A stretch of 64,000 nt of DNA from Alcaligenes sp. SDU_A2 (GCF_038237375.1 NZ_CP151273.1:1116001-1180000); one strand, 5' to 3'; numbered from the stretch's first letter, positions 36,084-47,392 are shown. The notes: generated by a model from the letters alone, not told the origin. Numbers and translations: made by a program.

Positions 36084-38459
36084 ATGGCAAGAATACCCGC
36101 AACATCCCCTCGTCCCTCCCGGTCATCGAAAAACGTGCGTAACGGGCCTTCGGCGCTACAAGTACGTTTGACGGGTCTACTGCGTGAAGCGCGGTGGATC
36201 ATCTTCGCCGCCCTGGCAGCCTGGCTGGGACTGGTGCTGGCCACCTGGGACCCGGGCGATCCGGGTTGGTCGCACTCGGTGCATGCCGGTGCCACGCAAA
36301 ATGGTGGCGGTATTTTCGGTGCCCATATTGCTGATTTTTTACTGTTCCTGTTCGGGCTGTCGGCCTGGTTGTGGGTGGTGCTGCTGGTGCAGCGCGTCGG
36401 CGTAGGTTTTTATCGCCTGACGGCGCTGCTTTTGCCCAATAGTAAAGGTGCCGATGTCCTGCCCCGCGTGCGTTGGGAAACAGGTATTGGTTTTTTCTTG
36501 CTGTTTCTGGGTTCGATGGGGTGCGAAGCGCTGTTCTTCAAGGAGTTTGGCACTCGTCTGGGCTTGCCGGCCGGAGCAGGCGGGCAGTTGGGGCAGCTGT
36601 TTGGGCAATTGCTGGCGACCGCCATTGGTGCCGGAGGCGCAACCCTGGTGCTGCTGGCCCTGGTAGCCGTCGGTTCCAGCTTGTTCTTTGGTTTCTCCTG
36701 GCTGGTGTTGGCCGAGCGTCTGGGTGCCGTCATTGAAAACAGCATACGTCGTGTACTGGCCTTGCGTGCCGCCCGTCAGGATAGACGGGTGGGCGAAGTC
36801 AAGCGTGCCGAGCGCACCGAAAGCGTAGTGGCCAAGCAAGAACAATTGGTGCATGAACAGCCGGTGCGCATAGAACCGGCATTTGTGGCCGTGCCCAAGT
36901 CCGAACGGGTCGAAAAAGAAAAGCAGCAGACCTTGTTCAAAGCGCCGCGCCAAGCGGGCGAGTCCGGCGATCTGCCACCTTTGTCTCTGCTGGATGCGGC
37001 GACCCAAAATATTGAAACCGTTTCCCCGGAAACCATCGAATTCACATCCCGCCTGATCGAAAAGAAACTGTCCGATTTCGGCGTGGCGGTCACTGTCGTG
37101 GCGGCACAGGCCGGCCCTGTCATTACCCGTTACGAAATCGAGCCGGCCACCGGCGTCAAGGGCAGCCAGATCGTCAATCTGGCGAAAGACCTGGCGCGGG
37201 CGCTCAGCCTGGTCAGCATCCGTGTGGTCGAAACCATCCCCGGCAAAAACCTGATGGGGCTGGAGCTGCCCAATCCGCGCCGCCAGATGGTGCGCCTGGA
37301 AGAAATCGTCGGTTCGCAAACCTACCATGCCAGCGCGTCGTTGCTGACGATGGCCCTGGGCAAAGATATTGCCGGCAAGCCGGTGGTGGCCGACCTGGCC
37401 AAAATGCCGCATTTGTTGGTGGCGGGTACAACGGGTTCGGGTAAGTCGGTCGGGATCAATGCCATGATCCTGTCCTTGCTGTATAAAGCCGATCCGGCCG
37501 ATGTGCGGCTGATCCTGATCGATCCAAAAATGCTCGAAATGAGCGTCTACGAAGGGATTCCCCATCTGTTGGCCCCGGTGGTCACCGATATGCGTCTGGC
37601 CTCTAATGCGCTGAACTGGTGCGTGGCCGAAATGGAGAAACGCTATCGCCTGATGAGCAAGATGGGAGTGCGTAACCTGGCCGGTTTCAACGCCAAGATC
37701 CGCGACGCGCAAAAGCGCGACGAAGTCATTCCCAATCCCTTTTCGCTCACGCCCGATGCGCCCGAGCCCTTGTCTGTCATGCCTATGATCGTTGTCATCA
37801 TCGATGAGCTGGCCGATCTGATGATGGTGCAGGGCAAGAAAATCGAAGAGCTTATCGCCCGTCTGGCACAAAAAGCGCGGGCGGCCGGCATACACCTGAT
37901 TCTGGCCACGCAACGGCCTAGCGTGGATGTCATTACTGGCTTGATCAAGGCCAATATCCCGACCCGTATCGCGTTTCAGGTGTCCTCCAAGATCGACTCG
38001 CGCACCATTCTGGACCAGATGGGGGCCGAAACCTTGCTGGGCCAGGGCGATATGCTGTATCTACCGCCCGGTACTGGGCTGCCTAATCGTGTTCACGGTG
38101 CGTTTGTCAGCGACGACGAAGTCCACCGCGTGGTGGAACACCTGAAGGAGCATGGCGAACCCGACTATGTCGAAGGTTTGCTTGAAGGTGCCTTGGAAGG
38201 TGAAACGGGCGACGGTGTGAATCCGGTCACCGGCATGGCCGATGCCGAGTCCGATCCTTTATACGATCAGGCAGTGCAGGTCATTATCAAAAATCGGCGC
38301 GCGTCCATTTCTTCGGTGCAGCGTCATCTGCGCATCGGATACAACCGGGCGGCGCGTTTGTTGGAACAAATGGAGCAGGCCGGCCTGGTGTCCGCCATGC
38401 AGCCTAACGGCAATCGGGAAATTCTTGTTCCCGCAGGAGGTGCCAGCGATGAAAATTAA
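36084..38459 (+). CDS. ftsK: DNA translocase FtsK
   Basis: 791 aa. N-terminal membrane part with about four hydrophobic helices (residues 30-220), a short linker, and the RecA-like motor with Walker [15 protein letters not shown] and Walker [16 protein letters not shown]. The C-terminal gamma winged helix ([20 protein letters not shown]) reads KOPS sequences. It couples septation to dimer resolution and segregation. lolA begins inside its 3' end (11-bp overlap). Confidence 0.96.
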   Translation: MARIPATSPRPSRSSKNVRNGPSALQVRLTGLLREARWIIFAALAAWLGLVLATWDPGDPGWSHSVHAGATQNGGGIFGAHIADFLLFLFGLSAWLWVVLLVQRVGVGFYRLTALLLPNSKGADVLPRVRWETGIGFFLLFLGSMGCEALFFKEFGTRLGLPAGAGGQLGQLFGQLLATAIGAGGATLVLLALVAVGSSLFFGFSWLVLAERLGAVIENSIRRVLALRAARQDRRVGEVKRAERTESVVAKQEQLVHEQPVRIEPAFVAVPKSERVEKEKQQTLFKAPRQAGESGDLPPLSLLDAATQNIETVSPETIEFTSRLIEKKLSDFGVAVTVVAAQAGPVITRYEIEPATGVKGSQIVNLAKDLARALSLVSIRVVETIPGKNLMGLELPNPRRQMVRLEEIVGSQTYHASASLLTMALGKDIAGKPVVADLAKMPHLLVAGTTGSGKSVGINAMILSLLYKADPADVRLILIDPKMLEMSVYEGIPHLLAPVVTDMRLASNALNWCVAEMEKRYRLMSKMGVRNLAGFNAKIRDAQKRDEVIPNPFSLTPDAPEPLSVMPMIVVIIDELADLMMVQGKKIEELIARLAQKARAAGIHLILATQRPSVDVITGLIKANIPTRIAFQVSSKIDSRTILDQMGAETLLGQGDMLYLPPGTGLPNRVHGAFVSDDEVHRVVEHLKEHGEPDYVEGLLEGALEGETGDGVNPVTGMADAESDPLYDQAVQVIIKNRRASISSVQRHLRIGYNRAARLLEQMEQAGLVSAMQPNGNREILVPAGGASDEN

Positions 38460-39075
38460 GATGTTGATGGCCGGCCTGGTCATGGCCGCGACCCCTATCC
38501 TTACGCTGGCCGCCTCGGCCAGCGAACAACTACGCGCTTTTGTGCAGAATGTGCAGACAGCCCAGGGGCAGTTTTCCCAGCGCACGCTCGATGCCCAAGG
38601 GCAAGCCAAAGGCGCGCCGCAGTCGGGCGACTTTGCCTTTCAGCGTCCCGGCCAGTTCAAATGGCAGGTGCAGCGTCCGTACGAACAACTGATTATCTCG
38701 GATGGTAAAAAGCTGTATCAGTACGATCCCGATCTGGCTCAGGTCACGCAGCGCGGGGTGGATCAGTCCATCGGTGCGTCCCCGGCAGCCATACTGTTTG
38801 GCACGGGAAACCTGGAACAGTCTTTCGAGCTTAAAGACCAGGGGGCCCGCGACGGGTTGGATTGGCTGCGCGCCACGCCGCGCCAGAGCGATGCCGGCTT
38901 TGCCTATGTGGATATTGGCTTTAAGGGGCGTGAACCGCGCCGGCTGGAGCTGAAAGACTCTTTTGGTCAGACTACATACATTGATTTCACCGGTTTGCAA
39001 TCTAACCCACGCTTTGCCGCCGGTACGTTCGACTTCAAGGCCCCTGCCGGCGTTGATGTCGTCTCCATGCCCTGA
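38449..39075 (+). CDS. lolA: Outer-membrane lipoprotein carrier protein LolA
   Basis: 208 aa with signal peptide (cleavage after LAASA) and the LolA fold: [63 protein letters not shown] lies 8 nt before ATG 38449. It chaperones lipoproteins across the periplasm, relevant to the several lipoproteins in this window. The ftsK-lolA-rarA-serS order is common in proteobacteria. Confidence 0.94.
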   Translation: MKIKMLMAGLVMAATPILTLAASASEQLRAFVQNVQTAQGQFSQRTLDAQGQAKGAPQSGDFAFQRPGQFKWQVQRPYEQLIISDGKKLYQYDPDLAQVTQRGVDQSIGASPAAILFGTGNLEQSFELKDQGARDGLDWLRATPRQSDAGFAYVDIGFKGREPRRLELKDSFGQTTYIDFTGLQSNPRFAAGTFDFKAPAGVDVVSMP

Positions 39076-40379
39076 TGCAAGATCTGTTCAAAGTCGAGCC
39101 GGCTGCGCCTCTGGCCGAAGCCTTACGTCCACAGACGCTGGACGAGGTCATTGGTCAGTCTCATTTATTGGGACCGGGCAGGCCGTTGCGCTTGGCGTTT
39201 CAGTCCGGCAAACCGCACTCCATGATCTTCTGGGGGCCGCCCGGCGTGGGCAAGACTACGCTGGCGCGCCTGACCGCCCACTCCTTCGATTGTGAATTTA
39301 TCGCGCTATCGGCGGTGTTCTCGGGGGTCAAGGATATACGCGCCGCCATGGAGCAGGCCGAGCGCAATCTTAGCCTGGGCAAGCGCACTATCTTGTTTGT
39401 GGACGAAATCCATCGCTTCAACAAGAGCCAGCAGGACGCTTTGCTGCCCTACGCCGAAAGCGGGCTGGTCACGTTCATTGGCGCGACCACGGAGAACCCC
39501 TCCTTCGAGGTCAATTCGGCCCTGCTGTCGCGGGCCCAGGTCTATGTGCTCAAATCCCTGACGGACGAGGAACTGCGCCAGCTTCTAAGGCGCGCGCAGG
39601 ATAAGGCGCTGTCGCATTTGCAATTCGATGAGCTGGCCATCGACACCCTGATCGGCTATGCCGACGGCGATGCACGCCGTTTTCTGAACTTGCTGGAGCA
39701 ATGCAGCACGGCTGCCGGAGCCGCCGGCGTGGCCCAGATCGATGCCGCCTTTATCGAGCAGGCCCTGACCTTGAACGCCCGCCGCTTTGACAAGGGCGGA
39801 GATAATTTCTACGACCAGATTTCGGCTTTGCACAAATCGGTGCGCGGCTCCAGCCCGGACGGCGCGCTGTACTGGTTGACGCGCATGTTGGACGGCGGTG
39901 CCGATCCGCGTTATCTGGCGCGGCGTATCGTGCGCATGGCCTGGGAAGACATTGGCTTGGCCGATCCCCGCGCTTTGCAGATCGCGAACGACGCGGCCAA
40001 TACCTACGAGCGCCTGGGCAGCCCGGAAGGCGAACTGGCTTTGGGGCAGGCCGTCATTTATCTGGCCGTGGCAGCCAAAAGCAACGCAGGCTACATGGCC
40101 TACAATCAGGCGCGCGCCTTCGTCAAACAGGACAAGAGCCGTGAAGTGCCGGTCCATTTGCGCAATGCTCCCACCAAACTGATGAAAGAACTCGGTCATG
40201 GACATGCATATCGCTATGCTCACGACGAACCCAACGCCTATGCCGCCGGCGAAACGTATCTGCCCGATGGTATGCCCGAACCAGGTTGGTACAGACCTGT
40301 GCCCAGAGGTCTGGAAATCAAGATAGGCGATAAATTGAACCTGCTGAAAAAGTGGGATCAAGAAGCGGGCAAAAAATAA
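39075..40379 (+). CDS. rarA: Replication-associated recombination protein RarA (MgsA)
   Basis: 434-aa clamp-loader-like AAA+ ATPase acting at stalled forks. Walker A GPPGVGKTTLARL, Walker B LFVDEIHRFNKSQQDALLP, sensor GATTENPSFEVNSALLSRA, and the C-terminal MgsA tetramerisation region (LPDGMPEPGWYRPVPRGLEI). The TGATG junction couples it to lolA. Confidence 0.95.
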   Translation: MQDLFKVEPAAPLAEALRPQTLDEVIGQSHLLGPGRPLRLAFQSGKPHSMIFWGPPGVGKTTLARLTAHSFDCEFIALSAVFSGVKDIRAAMEQAERNLSLGKRTILFVDEIHRFNKSQQDALLPYAESGLVTFIGATTENPSFEVNSALLSRAQVYVLKSLTDEELRQLLRRAQDKALSHLQFDELAIDTLIGYADGDARRFLNLLEQCSTAAGAAGVAQIDAAFIEQALTLNARRFDKGGDNFYDQISALHKSVRGSSPDGALYWLTRMLDGGADPRYLARRIVRMAWEDIGLADPRALQIANDAANTYERLGSPEGELALGQAVIYLAVAAKSNAGYMAYNQARAFVKQDKSREVPVHLRNAPTKLMKELGHGHAYRYAHDEPNAYAAGETYLPDGMPEPGWYRPVPRGLEIKIGDKLNLLKKWDQEAGKK

Positions 40380-40740
40380 GGTTCTCCGCGGAACACCGAG
40401 AGCCAATGTATCAAACCGCCGCCGAATAGAACGGTGTTTGCACCTCGTTTCCACGTGCCGCCTGCGGCAAGCCATTTGACTCGCTCCCGCCGGGCTTGCT
40501 GCGCTTTGAGCGGTTCAAGACATCGATGACATAGCCTCGGCTATGCGCATCCATGCCAAATAGAACATTTAGCGGGTAGCTGATACCTGTAGGGCGCGCG
40601 CGGACGGCCCGCCCAATGCGAAGACGTCGCCGAAATCTCTCGAAGAACCACAATAAGCCATTCAGGCCAGAAAAACGGCACTTACGCCATACATAGATAA
40701 AGCGTTTGCTTGGATCATTCCCTGAGGTCCAGAGGGATGG
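40380..40740. other. Intergenic stretch after rarA
   Basis: No convincing gene. A minus-strand frame (40411-40653, TTG start) contains the phrase SKRSKPGGSESNGLPQAARG, which looks like the low-quality small ORFs that accompany dispersed intergenic repeats in related genomes; this is an impression only. GC content falls sharply at about 40740. Confidence 0.35.
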
Positions 40741-41019
40741 TTGCGTACTGTCTGGAAAGCAGTGGTTCTTTCATTTATTACCCTTGCTTTGTTCATTTTT
40801 TTTGTAATGGGGACTCTTGCTCAAGGATTTTCTGGTGTTTGTCGTCTCACTCTTTTGGGTGCATGGCGAAAATTTTTTTCTTTAAGAGGTGGCTTATTTT
40901 TTAAATTTAAAACTGTTTTCGTTAATTTTTTATATCCTGAAGCATCGTGTTTGATGCAAACTATGCTTTTGCTTCTATCGTGCCTGTGGATATTGGTCGG
41001 TTGTTTTTTGGGGTTTTAG
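40741..41019 (+). CDS. Possible small membrane protein
   Basis: 92 aa from TTG 40741 (GAGGG 4 nt upstream). Two hydrophobic segments flank a basic loop: AVVLSFITLALFIFFVMGTL and QTMLLLLSCLWILVGCFLGF. AT-rich, unlike the flanking core genes and like the first half of the next gene, so it may have arrived with it. The start codon is uncertain and it could be spurious. Confidence 0.35.
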   Translation: MRTVWKAVVLSFITLALFIFFVMGTLAQGFSGVCRLTLLGAWRKFFSLRGGLFFKFKTVFVNFLYPEASCLMQTMLLLLSCLWILVGCFLGF

Positions 41020-41132
41020 AGAAATTTTTTTTTAGTCTTTCTTTGATAATTTAAATGGAGGGCAGTCCGAGCAGTAAATTAAGATCAAAAATGATTTTGT
41101 TTATCTTGCAATATTAAACTCGTAGAGGAAAT

Positions 41133-43409
41133 ATGGACTACTCTTGCTATCTGAAAATAACTAACAATCTGACTCAATCCCTGACCTTGGTGGATAAAAG
41201 TGCGCAGGAAGGCAGCTGGAGTAAAGAGCCGCCGCGCACTGTTTCAGGAAACTCGACCTCAATCCAGTTTCAGCTTAAAGATAGTTTTGGGTTTTATGGT
41301 TCAAGGGGGAGTTTTTCTTATGAATCGGATTTTTTTTCTCTGGCGAAATTACGATTCTCGGCTTCGTTTGGTTGCCCTGCCAGCGATGATAATTATGTCA
41401 ATGTATCAGTAGTACCAAATACATTCTGCACGGTCTCGTATCGCGCCAAATCTTCGGATGGGTCCTGGCAAACCAATTCTGTGCCTAAGCGTGGGCATCC
41501 TTTGTATGTAGAATTTACCTTGATGTATAAGGAAGTAAAAACATCACCTTCTATTTCTGCTGTTTATGCAAAAGGAAGTTACGGCATTCAGAATGATTAC
41601 GGAAGCCTTGTTGATTATAAAAAACCTATTTGGTCTAGTTCGGGTGTGTTTACCGATGGCATATTTTCTAAATGCCCCGCGCTTTTTCAGTCTGGTAAAA
41701 AAAATATCTTGACGGTTGATCTGTATTTTGATGATGCTATGTATAGCGTTCCTTTTCGACTGGAAGGATACTTAAATTCAGAACTGATTTTTAGATCGGC
41801 CAGTATGCTAGGGGCGCGGGGGAGTAATTCGGTTGCAGTGGATTTTTTACCTGATACCCAAGGTGCTGTTCAGAAGTACGGGGATGTTAGCTGGGTCTTG
41901 GTCGTGTTAACCAATGATCAAAAAATTAAAGTACCAGGTGCTACTCGCTTGGAGCTGTACTGGATACAGTCTGCGCCAGGGCCAATGTTCACCAAAGGTG
42001 TCTGGGTAAAGTTGTACAGAAGTCTATTTGTCGCTCTTGTGCAAAATTCCAACACGGAAAATCTAGTGCGGCAACTTGTGAATTACTGCTTTAGCCCGAC
42101 ACAAGAGGGGTTTCGTAAACTCTATGATAGCAGGCGGGGTGCTGCCCATTATGGGCCAAGGAATTGGGGTGGTTTTTTTGATATAAATAAATATTTCGGG
42201 GGGTCGACAGACTGGGCTAATTGCTATGATCAAGCAGGGGTGTTGCAGACTGCATTAGGGGCATTTGGTATTTATAATACATGGGCTTTTCAAAATCCTT
42301 TTGGGTTTATTAATAAAACAGACCTGTTAGGAAGGGGTTTGTGTAATAATCCATTTTATTTAATTAATAATAGCGATAAGCTTATTGGTATCAACGATCC
42401 CAAGCGCACATTATTCGGTAATCACGTCTATTTAGTCATTCGCGGCAACGTACTGGATGCGTGCCAGGGACCGTATAGGGGCGATGACAGCATTCAGTCC
42501 TATATTTCGCAATCGATCGATACCGTCACCACGCTCTACGCCAATCAGAATCCACCCAGCAACTTTCCCGGAACTGCCAATGATGTTTTTTCGGCTCAGG
42601 GGATTACCAGTGTGGAGAGTGCTGCTATGTCTGACACCCGTCCGACCTCTATCCATAGCGCAGCATTGAAACAAGTGCTGGGCACTTTGGATACAAGCAC
42701 GGCCCAGGCCGATGCCTTGTGTTTCTCGGCACCGAAAGAAGGTTTGTTCCTTACAGCATTTGCGCAGTCCGGTTATCAACTTAGCTATCGCCGAATTGTC
42801 ATTGGTCGTGATGGTGTGCTGGTGCTCGATTCCTTGTTGCATGCCGCGTCAGGCCTTTCGGTCAGTGGCAAGGTCTGGATATCCAGTCGGGGAGACACGG
42901 ATGCCAGAGAACAGTTACTGCATGAAGTCGACTCTGTTCAATGGCCATTGACCGCCACAGACATGCATCCTGTGGCGCAATTGGGCGACTATGCCATTGC
43001 GCTGGGTGCCGATATGGAACATGTGCTTTGGGCGCAGCATAATGTTTTTGTATCGTTGGTTGCGATGGGGAAAAACAATGTATTGCCTCTTGCTCAGGCT
43101 ATCCATGCCAATATCGAAGGGGCACTGCTGACACCTTCCCAGCTCAAGCGTTTGGCCGTATCTATCCTGGAACCGGCTGGGCAGAGCGTTGCCGTCGGCC
43201 AGAGCATGACGATCAAATTCAAGCAGGCGCTGCCGTGGTTCGAGTTCGACTACAGCGGTAACGGGCGCCTGGAGGCATTAAGCGTGACCCCGGAATCCGT
43301 GGAATTTAAGGGGATTGAAGCCGGCAGCGTCGAGGTCACGTTCATGGTGGGTCACCCCGATTCTCTGACTGTCACGCGCAGCTCGGTGCATATTGTGGTA
43401 ACACCCTGA
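41133..43409 (+). CDS. Large protein with beta-sandwich, transglutaminase-like and Ig-like regions; unknown function
   Basis: 758 aa, no signal peptide. Three regions are inferred. Residues 1-135 (YLKITNNLTQSLTLV, W-PP and GSRGSFSYES patterns) recall aegerolysin/ET79-like beta-sandwich toxins. Residues about 290-470 contain a Cys-His-Asp arrangement of transglutaminase-like cysteine proteases: Cys364 in STDWANCYDQAGVL, His431 in FGNHVYLVI, Asp442 in NVLDACQGPY. Residues about 680-758 look like a bacterial Ig-like domain (ILEPAGQSVAVGQSM, GIEAGSVEVTFMVGH). Bases up to about 42420 are AT-rich and the rest host-like, suggesting a mosaic gene. An effector, toxin or surface hydrolase is possible; no partner gene is adjacent. 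Confidence 0.75.
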   Translation: MDYSCYLKITNNLTQSLTLVDKSAQEGSWSKEPPRTVSGNSTSIQFQLKDSFGFYGSRGSFSYESDFFSLAKLRFSASFGCPASDDNYVNVSVVPNTFCTVSYRAKSSDGSWQTNSVPKRGHPLYVEFTLMYKEVKTSPSISAVYAKGSYGIQNDYGSLVDYKKPIWSSSGVFTDGIFSKCPALFQSGKKNILTVDLYFDDAMYSVPFRLEGYLNSELIFRSASMLGARGSNSVAVDFLPDTQGAVQKYGDVSWVLVVLTNDQKIKVPGATRLELYWIQSAPGPMFTKGVWVKLYRSLFVALVQNSNTENLVRQLVNYCFSPTQEGFRKLYDSRRGAAHYGPRNWGGFFDINKYFGGSTDWANCYDQAGVLQTALGAFGIYNTWAFQNPFGFINKTDLLGRGLCNNPFYLINNSDKLIGINDPKRTLFGNHVYLVIRGNVLDACQGPYRGDDSIQSYISQSIDTVTTLYANQNPPSNFPGTANDVFSAQGITSVESAAMSDTRPTSIHSAALKQVLGTLDTSTAQADALCFSAPKEGLFLTAFAQSGYQLSYRRIVIGRDGVLVLDSLLHAASGLSVSGKVWISSRGDTDAREQLLHEVDSVQWPLTATDMHPVAQLGDYAIALGADMEHVLWAQHNVFVSLVAMGKNNVLPLAQAIHANIEGALLTPSQLKRLAVSILEPAGQSVAVGQSMTIKFKQALPWFEFDYSGNGRLEALSVTPESVEFKGIEAGSVEVTFMVGHPDSLTVTRSSVHIVVTP

Positions 43410-43524
43410 CCAAGCGTGGATGTGCGCAGGGCTGCTTGTGGGACCGGCCAATGCACGATAAGGCTGGCCTGGTCCTGCGCATTACTCTGCTTGAGGGTAA
43501 AATCCAGAGTTCAATCTGGATTGA

Positions 43525-44886
<1,362 letters not shown>

Positions 44887-44930
44887 CGGCGCATCTGTTG
44901 TTGCAGGCAGTGGGCTGGCTGCAACAAGAA

Positions 44931-44966
44931 GGGCTGATGACTATAAAAGTCATCAGCCCTTTTTTG
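44931..44966. terminator. Intrinsic terminator after serS
   Basis: An 11-bp perfect stem (GGGCTGATGAC with GTCATCAGCCC, 44931-44941 and 44949-44959), 7-nt loop, then T6. It is preceded by another stem TTGTTGCAG/CTGCAACAA. It also separates the convergent small gene at 45007. Confidence 0.93.
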
Positions 44967-45006
44967 TTGTTTGGTCGGGTAGGTGCCCGGTGATGATTAA
45001 AGGCCT

Positions 45007-45321
45007 TCAATCGTCCCAGTCGTCTTCTTGGGCCTTGCGCCAGCGTTTGTAAGCGCGTTTTTGCTCTTTGCGCCAGTGCTTGTGGTGTCTGTCATATTCC
45101 ACGTAACCCGGGCGATAGACATAGCGGGGAGGGTGGTAGACCACAGGAGGAGGGGCGACGTAGACAGGGCGCTCCTCGACATAAATGGGTGGGCGATACA
45201 CAGGTCCGAAACCGAAGCCAGGAATGCCCACATTGATATCGACATCGACGCCGCCGGCAAACGAGGGGCTTGCGCCCAGCGCTGCCAGCGAAGCCAGGCC
45301 GATCAACAGGAGTTTCTTCAT
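45007..45321 (-). CDS. Small exported Pro/Tyr-rich protein
   Basis: 104 aa starting at 45321 (AGG 7 nt upstream; a GTG at 45330 is an alternative). Signal peptide ends SFA. The mature part is rich in Val, Tyr and Pro (PVYRPPIYVEERPVYVAPPP) and ends in a basic/acidic segment (HHKHWRKEQKRAYKRWRK then EDDWDD). Resembles small periplasmic proteins of unknown function in Burkholderiales. Confidence 0.75.
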   Translation of the reverse strand: MKKLLLIGLASLAALGASPSFAGGVDVDINVGIPGFGFGPVYRPPIYVEERPVYVAPPPVVYHPPRYVYRPGYVEYDRHHKHWRKEQKRAYKRWRKAQEDDWDD

Positions 45322-45493
45322 GTGCTGCACCTATAGTTGGTCAAGGTGCAGGTATTGTTGCCGGGAAAGCAGTCCGCAAACGTTAGGTAATCCTGGCAAA
45401 GCACTTCTAAACGCTACAGGAACAAGACTGCAAAGGCATCTGTTTACGCTTCTTAACACATATTGGCTCTTGTTCTTATGGGCACAGATGTGC

Positions 45494-45910
45494 CTAGGAA
45501 GAATGGCGGTGGATTTGTTGCTGGCGTGGGTGATGCCGATCGTGGTTGGCATGCAATTGCAGGCCGTGGCCGGTGTGGGCGGGCATGCGCAAACGCGGCA
45601 TGCGCCGTGGCGAGTCGCTTTCGGGTTCGGCTTTGGGCGTGGAGCTGGAGTACAGCACCCAAAGAATCAGCATGGCCCAGAACATCAGGGACAGGATATT
45701 GACCAGCCCGCCTTGCAAGGAGGCATAGCCGCGTGCCGCCGAAGCCTGAATGCCCAGCATGTCCGACAGCACAGGCGCATTGCCCATCGCTTCGACCAGC
45801 AGGCTGCCCGGAATACGGTAGAGCCAGCGCAGGGTATCGATAAGTTCAATCAGGCTGTAGGAGCCGTTGCCATTGGCGTCGATGACCCATTGAAAGGTTT
45901 GGATTTGCAT
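45494..45910 (-). CDS. Small membrane protein with EF-hand-like loop
   Basis: 138 aa from 45910 (AGGAG 5 nt upstream). An N-terminal segment DANGNGSYSLIE matches the 12-residue EF-hand loop at positions 1, 3, 5, 6, 9 and 12. A hydrophobic stretch GLVNILSLMFWAMLILWVLY is a transmembrane helix. The C-terminal His/Arg-rich tail looks less natural and may reflect a frameshift or variable end. Calcium binding is inferred only. Confidence 0.65.
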   Translation of the reverse strand: MQIQTFQWVIDANGNGSYSLIELIDTLRWLYRIPGSLLVEAMGNAPVLSDMLGIQASAARGYASLQGGLVNILSLMFWAMLILWVLYSSSTPKAEPESDSPRRMPRLRMPAHTGHGLQLHANHDRHHPRQQQIHRHSS

Positions 45911-46057
45911 GACGACTCCTTTGGGAAAAACCGGCGGATTCACCGGAATTACAAGGGCTGCCGTTCAGCGGCAGGGCTGCAGTGCAGGTTCATGCGGTAA
46001 ATTCACTATAGGCCTGCCGGCATCGGCGGACAAGCAAAACACCCCTGAATCCAGGGT

Positions 46058-46087
46058 AAACCCTTGACTGGGAAGGGTTTTGTTTTT
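46058..46087 (+). terminator. Terminator-like hairpin upstream of tRNA-Ser
   Basis: AAACCCTT pairs with AAGGGTTT (46058-46065 with 46073-46080), followed by TGTTTTTG. It could end rightward read-through before the tRNA gene. Confidence 0.5.
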
Positions 46088-46148
46088 GTGTGCGGCCATG
46101 CGGGTGCTGCACGTTGTCAGCCGTACCCGGGGGAAGGTCATTTAATGC

Positions 46149-46212
46149 TTGCCAGAAAGCGGATACTGCCTGTATATTTATGGGCTAGCTTGTAGTAATA
46201 CAAACAAGCTAG
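46149..46212 (+). promoter_or_regulatory. Probable tRNA-Ser promoter and leader inverted repeat
   Basis: TTGCCA and TATATT with an 18-bp spacer precede the tRNA. Between them and the tRNA, CTAGCTTGT (46185-46193) and ACAAGCTAG (46204-46212) form a 9-bp inverted repeat. Confidence 0.4.
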
Positions 46213-46216
46213 TCGC

Positions 46217-46306
46217 GGACAGGTGGCAGAGTGGTCGAATGTACCTGACTCGAAATCAGGCGTACGTGCAAGCGTACCGTGGGTTCGAATCCCACCCTGT
46301 CCGCCA
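46217..46306 (+). tRNA. tRNA-Ser (anticodon CGA)
   Basis: 90 nt including encoded CCA. Acceptor GGACAGG/CCTGTCC, anticodon stem CCTGA/TCAGG with loop CTCGAAA giving anticodon CGA (reads UCG), long class II variable arm (GTACGTGCAAGCGTAC), T-arm GTGGGTTCGAATCCCAC. The prophage integrase lies 16 bp beyond its 3' end, so the tRNA is the likely attachment site. Confidence 0.96.
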
Positions 46307-46321
46307 CTTCTTCATTGAAGA

Positions 46322-47392
46322 TCAATAGTTTACGGCAACTAGGGCGCAATCCTTGTTGCCGTTTTCTTTTTCCTCTTCCTGTTCTTGTGACCAAAACGTG
46401 ACCGTGTTCGCGTGGGTTGCCAAGTGACTTGGGGCTAGGTGTGCATACTTCTGCACCATCTCAATGGTCTCCCATCCTCCCAATTCTTTCAGCACCATAA
46501 GCGGCGTTCCGCCCTGGACGTGCCAACTGGCCCAGGTATGTCGAATGTCGTGGAAGCGGAAGTCTTCAATCCCAGCATCAGCGCATGCCCTGATAAACAT
46601 TCGGTCATCCCCGCCACGGATTTGTTTGTCGTTGCGTGACAGCACATAGCGCGGATGGCTGCCTTTCCGGCGACGGATCACTGCCAGCGCATCATCGTTA
46701 AGCGGGATGCTGCGGGCTCGGCCAGATTTGGTTTGATCGTTGCCGACCCAGGCTGTATGTGCCCGCTCGTTTACCTGAGTCCATTCCATCCCATATAACT
46801 CAGCTTCACGCATGCCAGTCGCAAAGCCAAGAATGCAGGCATCTTGCAGCCACGGTTGAGGTATGCGGCTAATCAGCACCATGGCTTCTGCGCGTGTAAT
46901 CCATCGAATTCGCTTCTTCGGCTCCGCATAGTTCGGGAGTTTCGGTGCGTGATGGATCCAGCCCCAGGTTACGCACATGTTGAGCAGGCTACGGATTGTG
47001 GCCAGGTAACGGTTCTTGGTGGCAGGCGAAAGAGGCTGCGCTCCTTGATGCTTGTAGGTCTTGTGTGTAGGCAGTCCGTCAAATATGACGTCAGCAGTGA
47101 TCTCACTAACCGTCAAATGCCCCAAGTACTGACGCCAATAGGCTATGTATCGGACTTTCGAGTCATAGTCAGACTGGTCCTCATGGGCTGCCAGGAAGCG
47201 CAATGCTGCTTCGCTGTATGAGCGAGGCTTTTGTTCGCCGAGTTTATGTTGTCGCCAGAGCTGAGCTTTCAGGCGGTCGTGGTATTCCTGCGCGGCCTTT
47301 TTGTCCGCTGTGCCAGTAGAGTGTCTAATTCTCTCTCCGCTTGGCGCATAGAAATCGACGTGCCAGATACCTTGACGTTGTCGGATTGACAT
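46322..47392 (-). CDS. int: Phage tyrosine integrase
   Basis: 356-aa site-specific recombinase. Catalytic residues: Arg195 (GMREAEL), His281 and Arg284 (HDIRHTWAS), Trp307 in place of the second His (LGGWETI) and Tyr316 (QKYAHL). N-terminal arm-binding and core-binding domains precede (PRSYSEAALRFLAAHE). Its 3' end faces the tRNA, the usual arrangement for tRNA-targeting phages. The upstream gene overlaps it by 124 bp. Confidence 0.95.
   Translation of the reverse strand: MSIRQRQGIWHVDFYAPSGERIRHSTGTADKKAAQEYHDRLKAQLWRQHKLGEQKPRSYSEAALRFLAAHEDQSDYDSKVRYIAYWRQYLGHLTVSEITADVIFDGLPTHKTYKHQGAQPLSPATKNRYLATIRSLLNMCVTWGWIHHAPKLPNYAEPKKRIRWITRAEAMVLISRIPQPWLQDACILGFATGMREAELYGMEWTQVNERAHTAWVGNDQTKSGRARSIPLNDDALAVIRRRKGSHPRYVLSRNDKQIRGGDDRMFIRACADAGIEDFRFHDIRHTWASWHVQGGTPLMVLKELGGWETIEMVQKYAHLAPSHLATHANTVTFWSQEQEEEKENGNKDCALVAVNY

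Noticed and set aside
40411-40653. 80-codon minus-strand frame after rarA
   Set aside because: TTG start, no ribosome site and no domain; possibly part of a dispersed repeat, which cannot be tested within one window.
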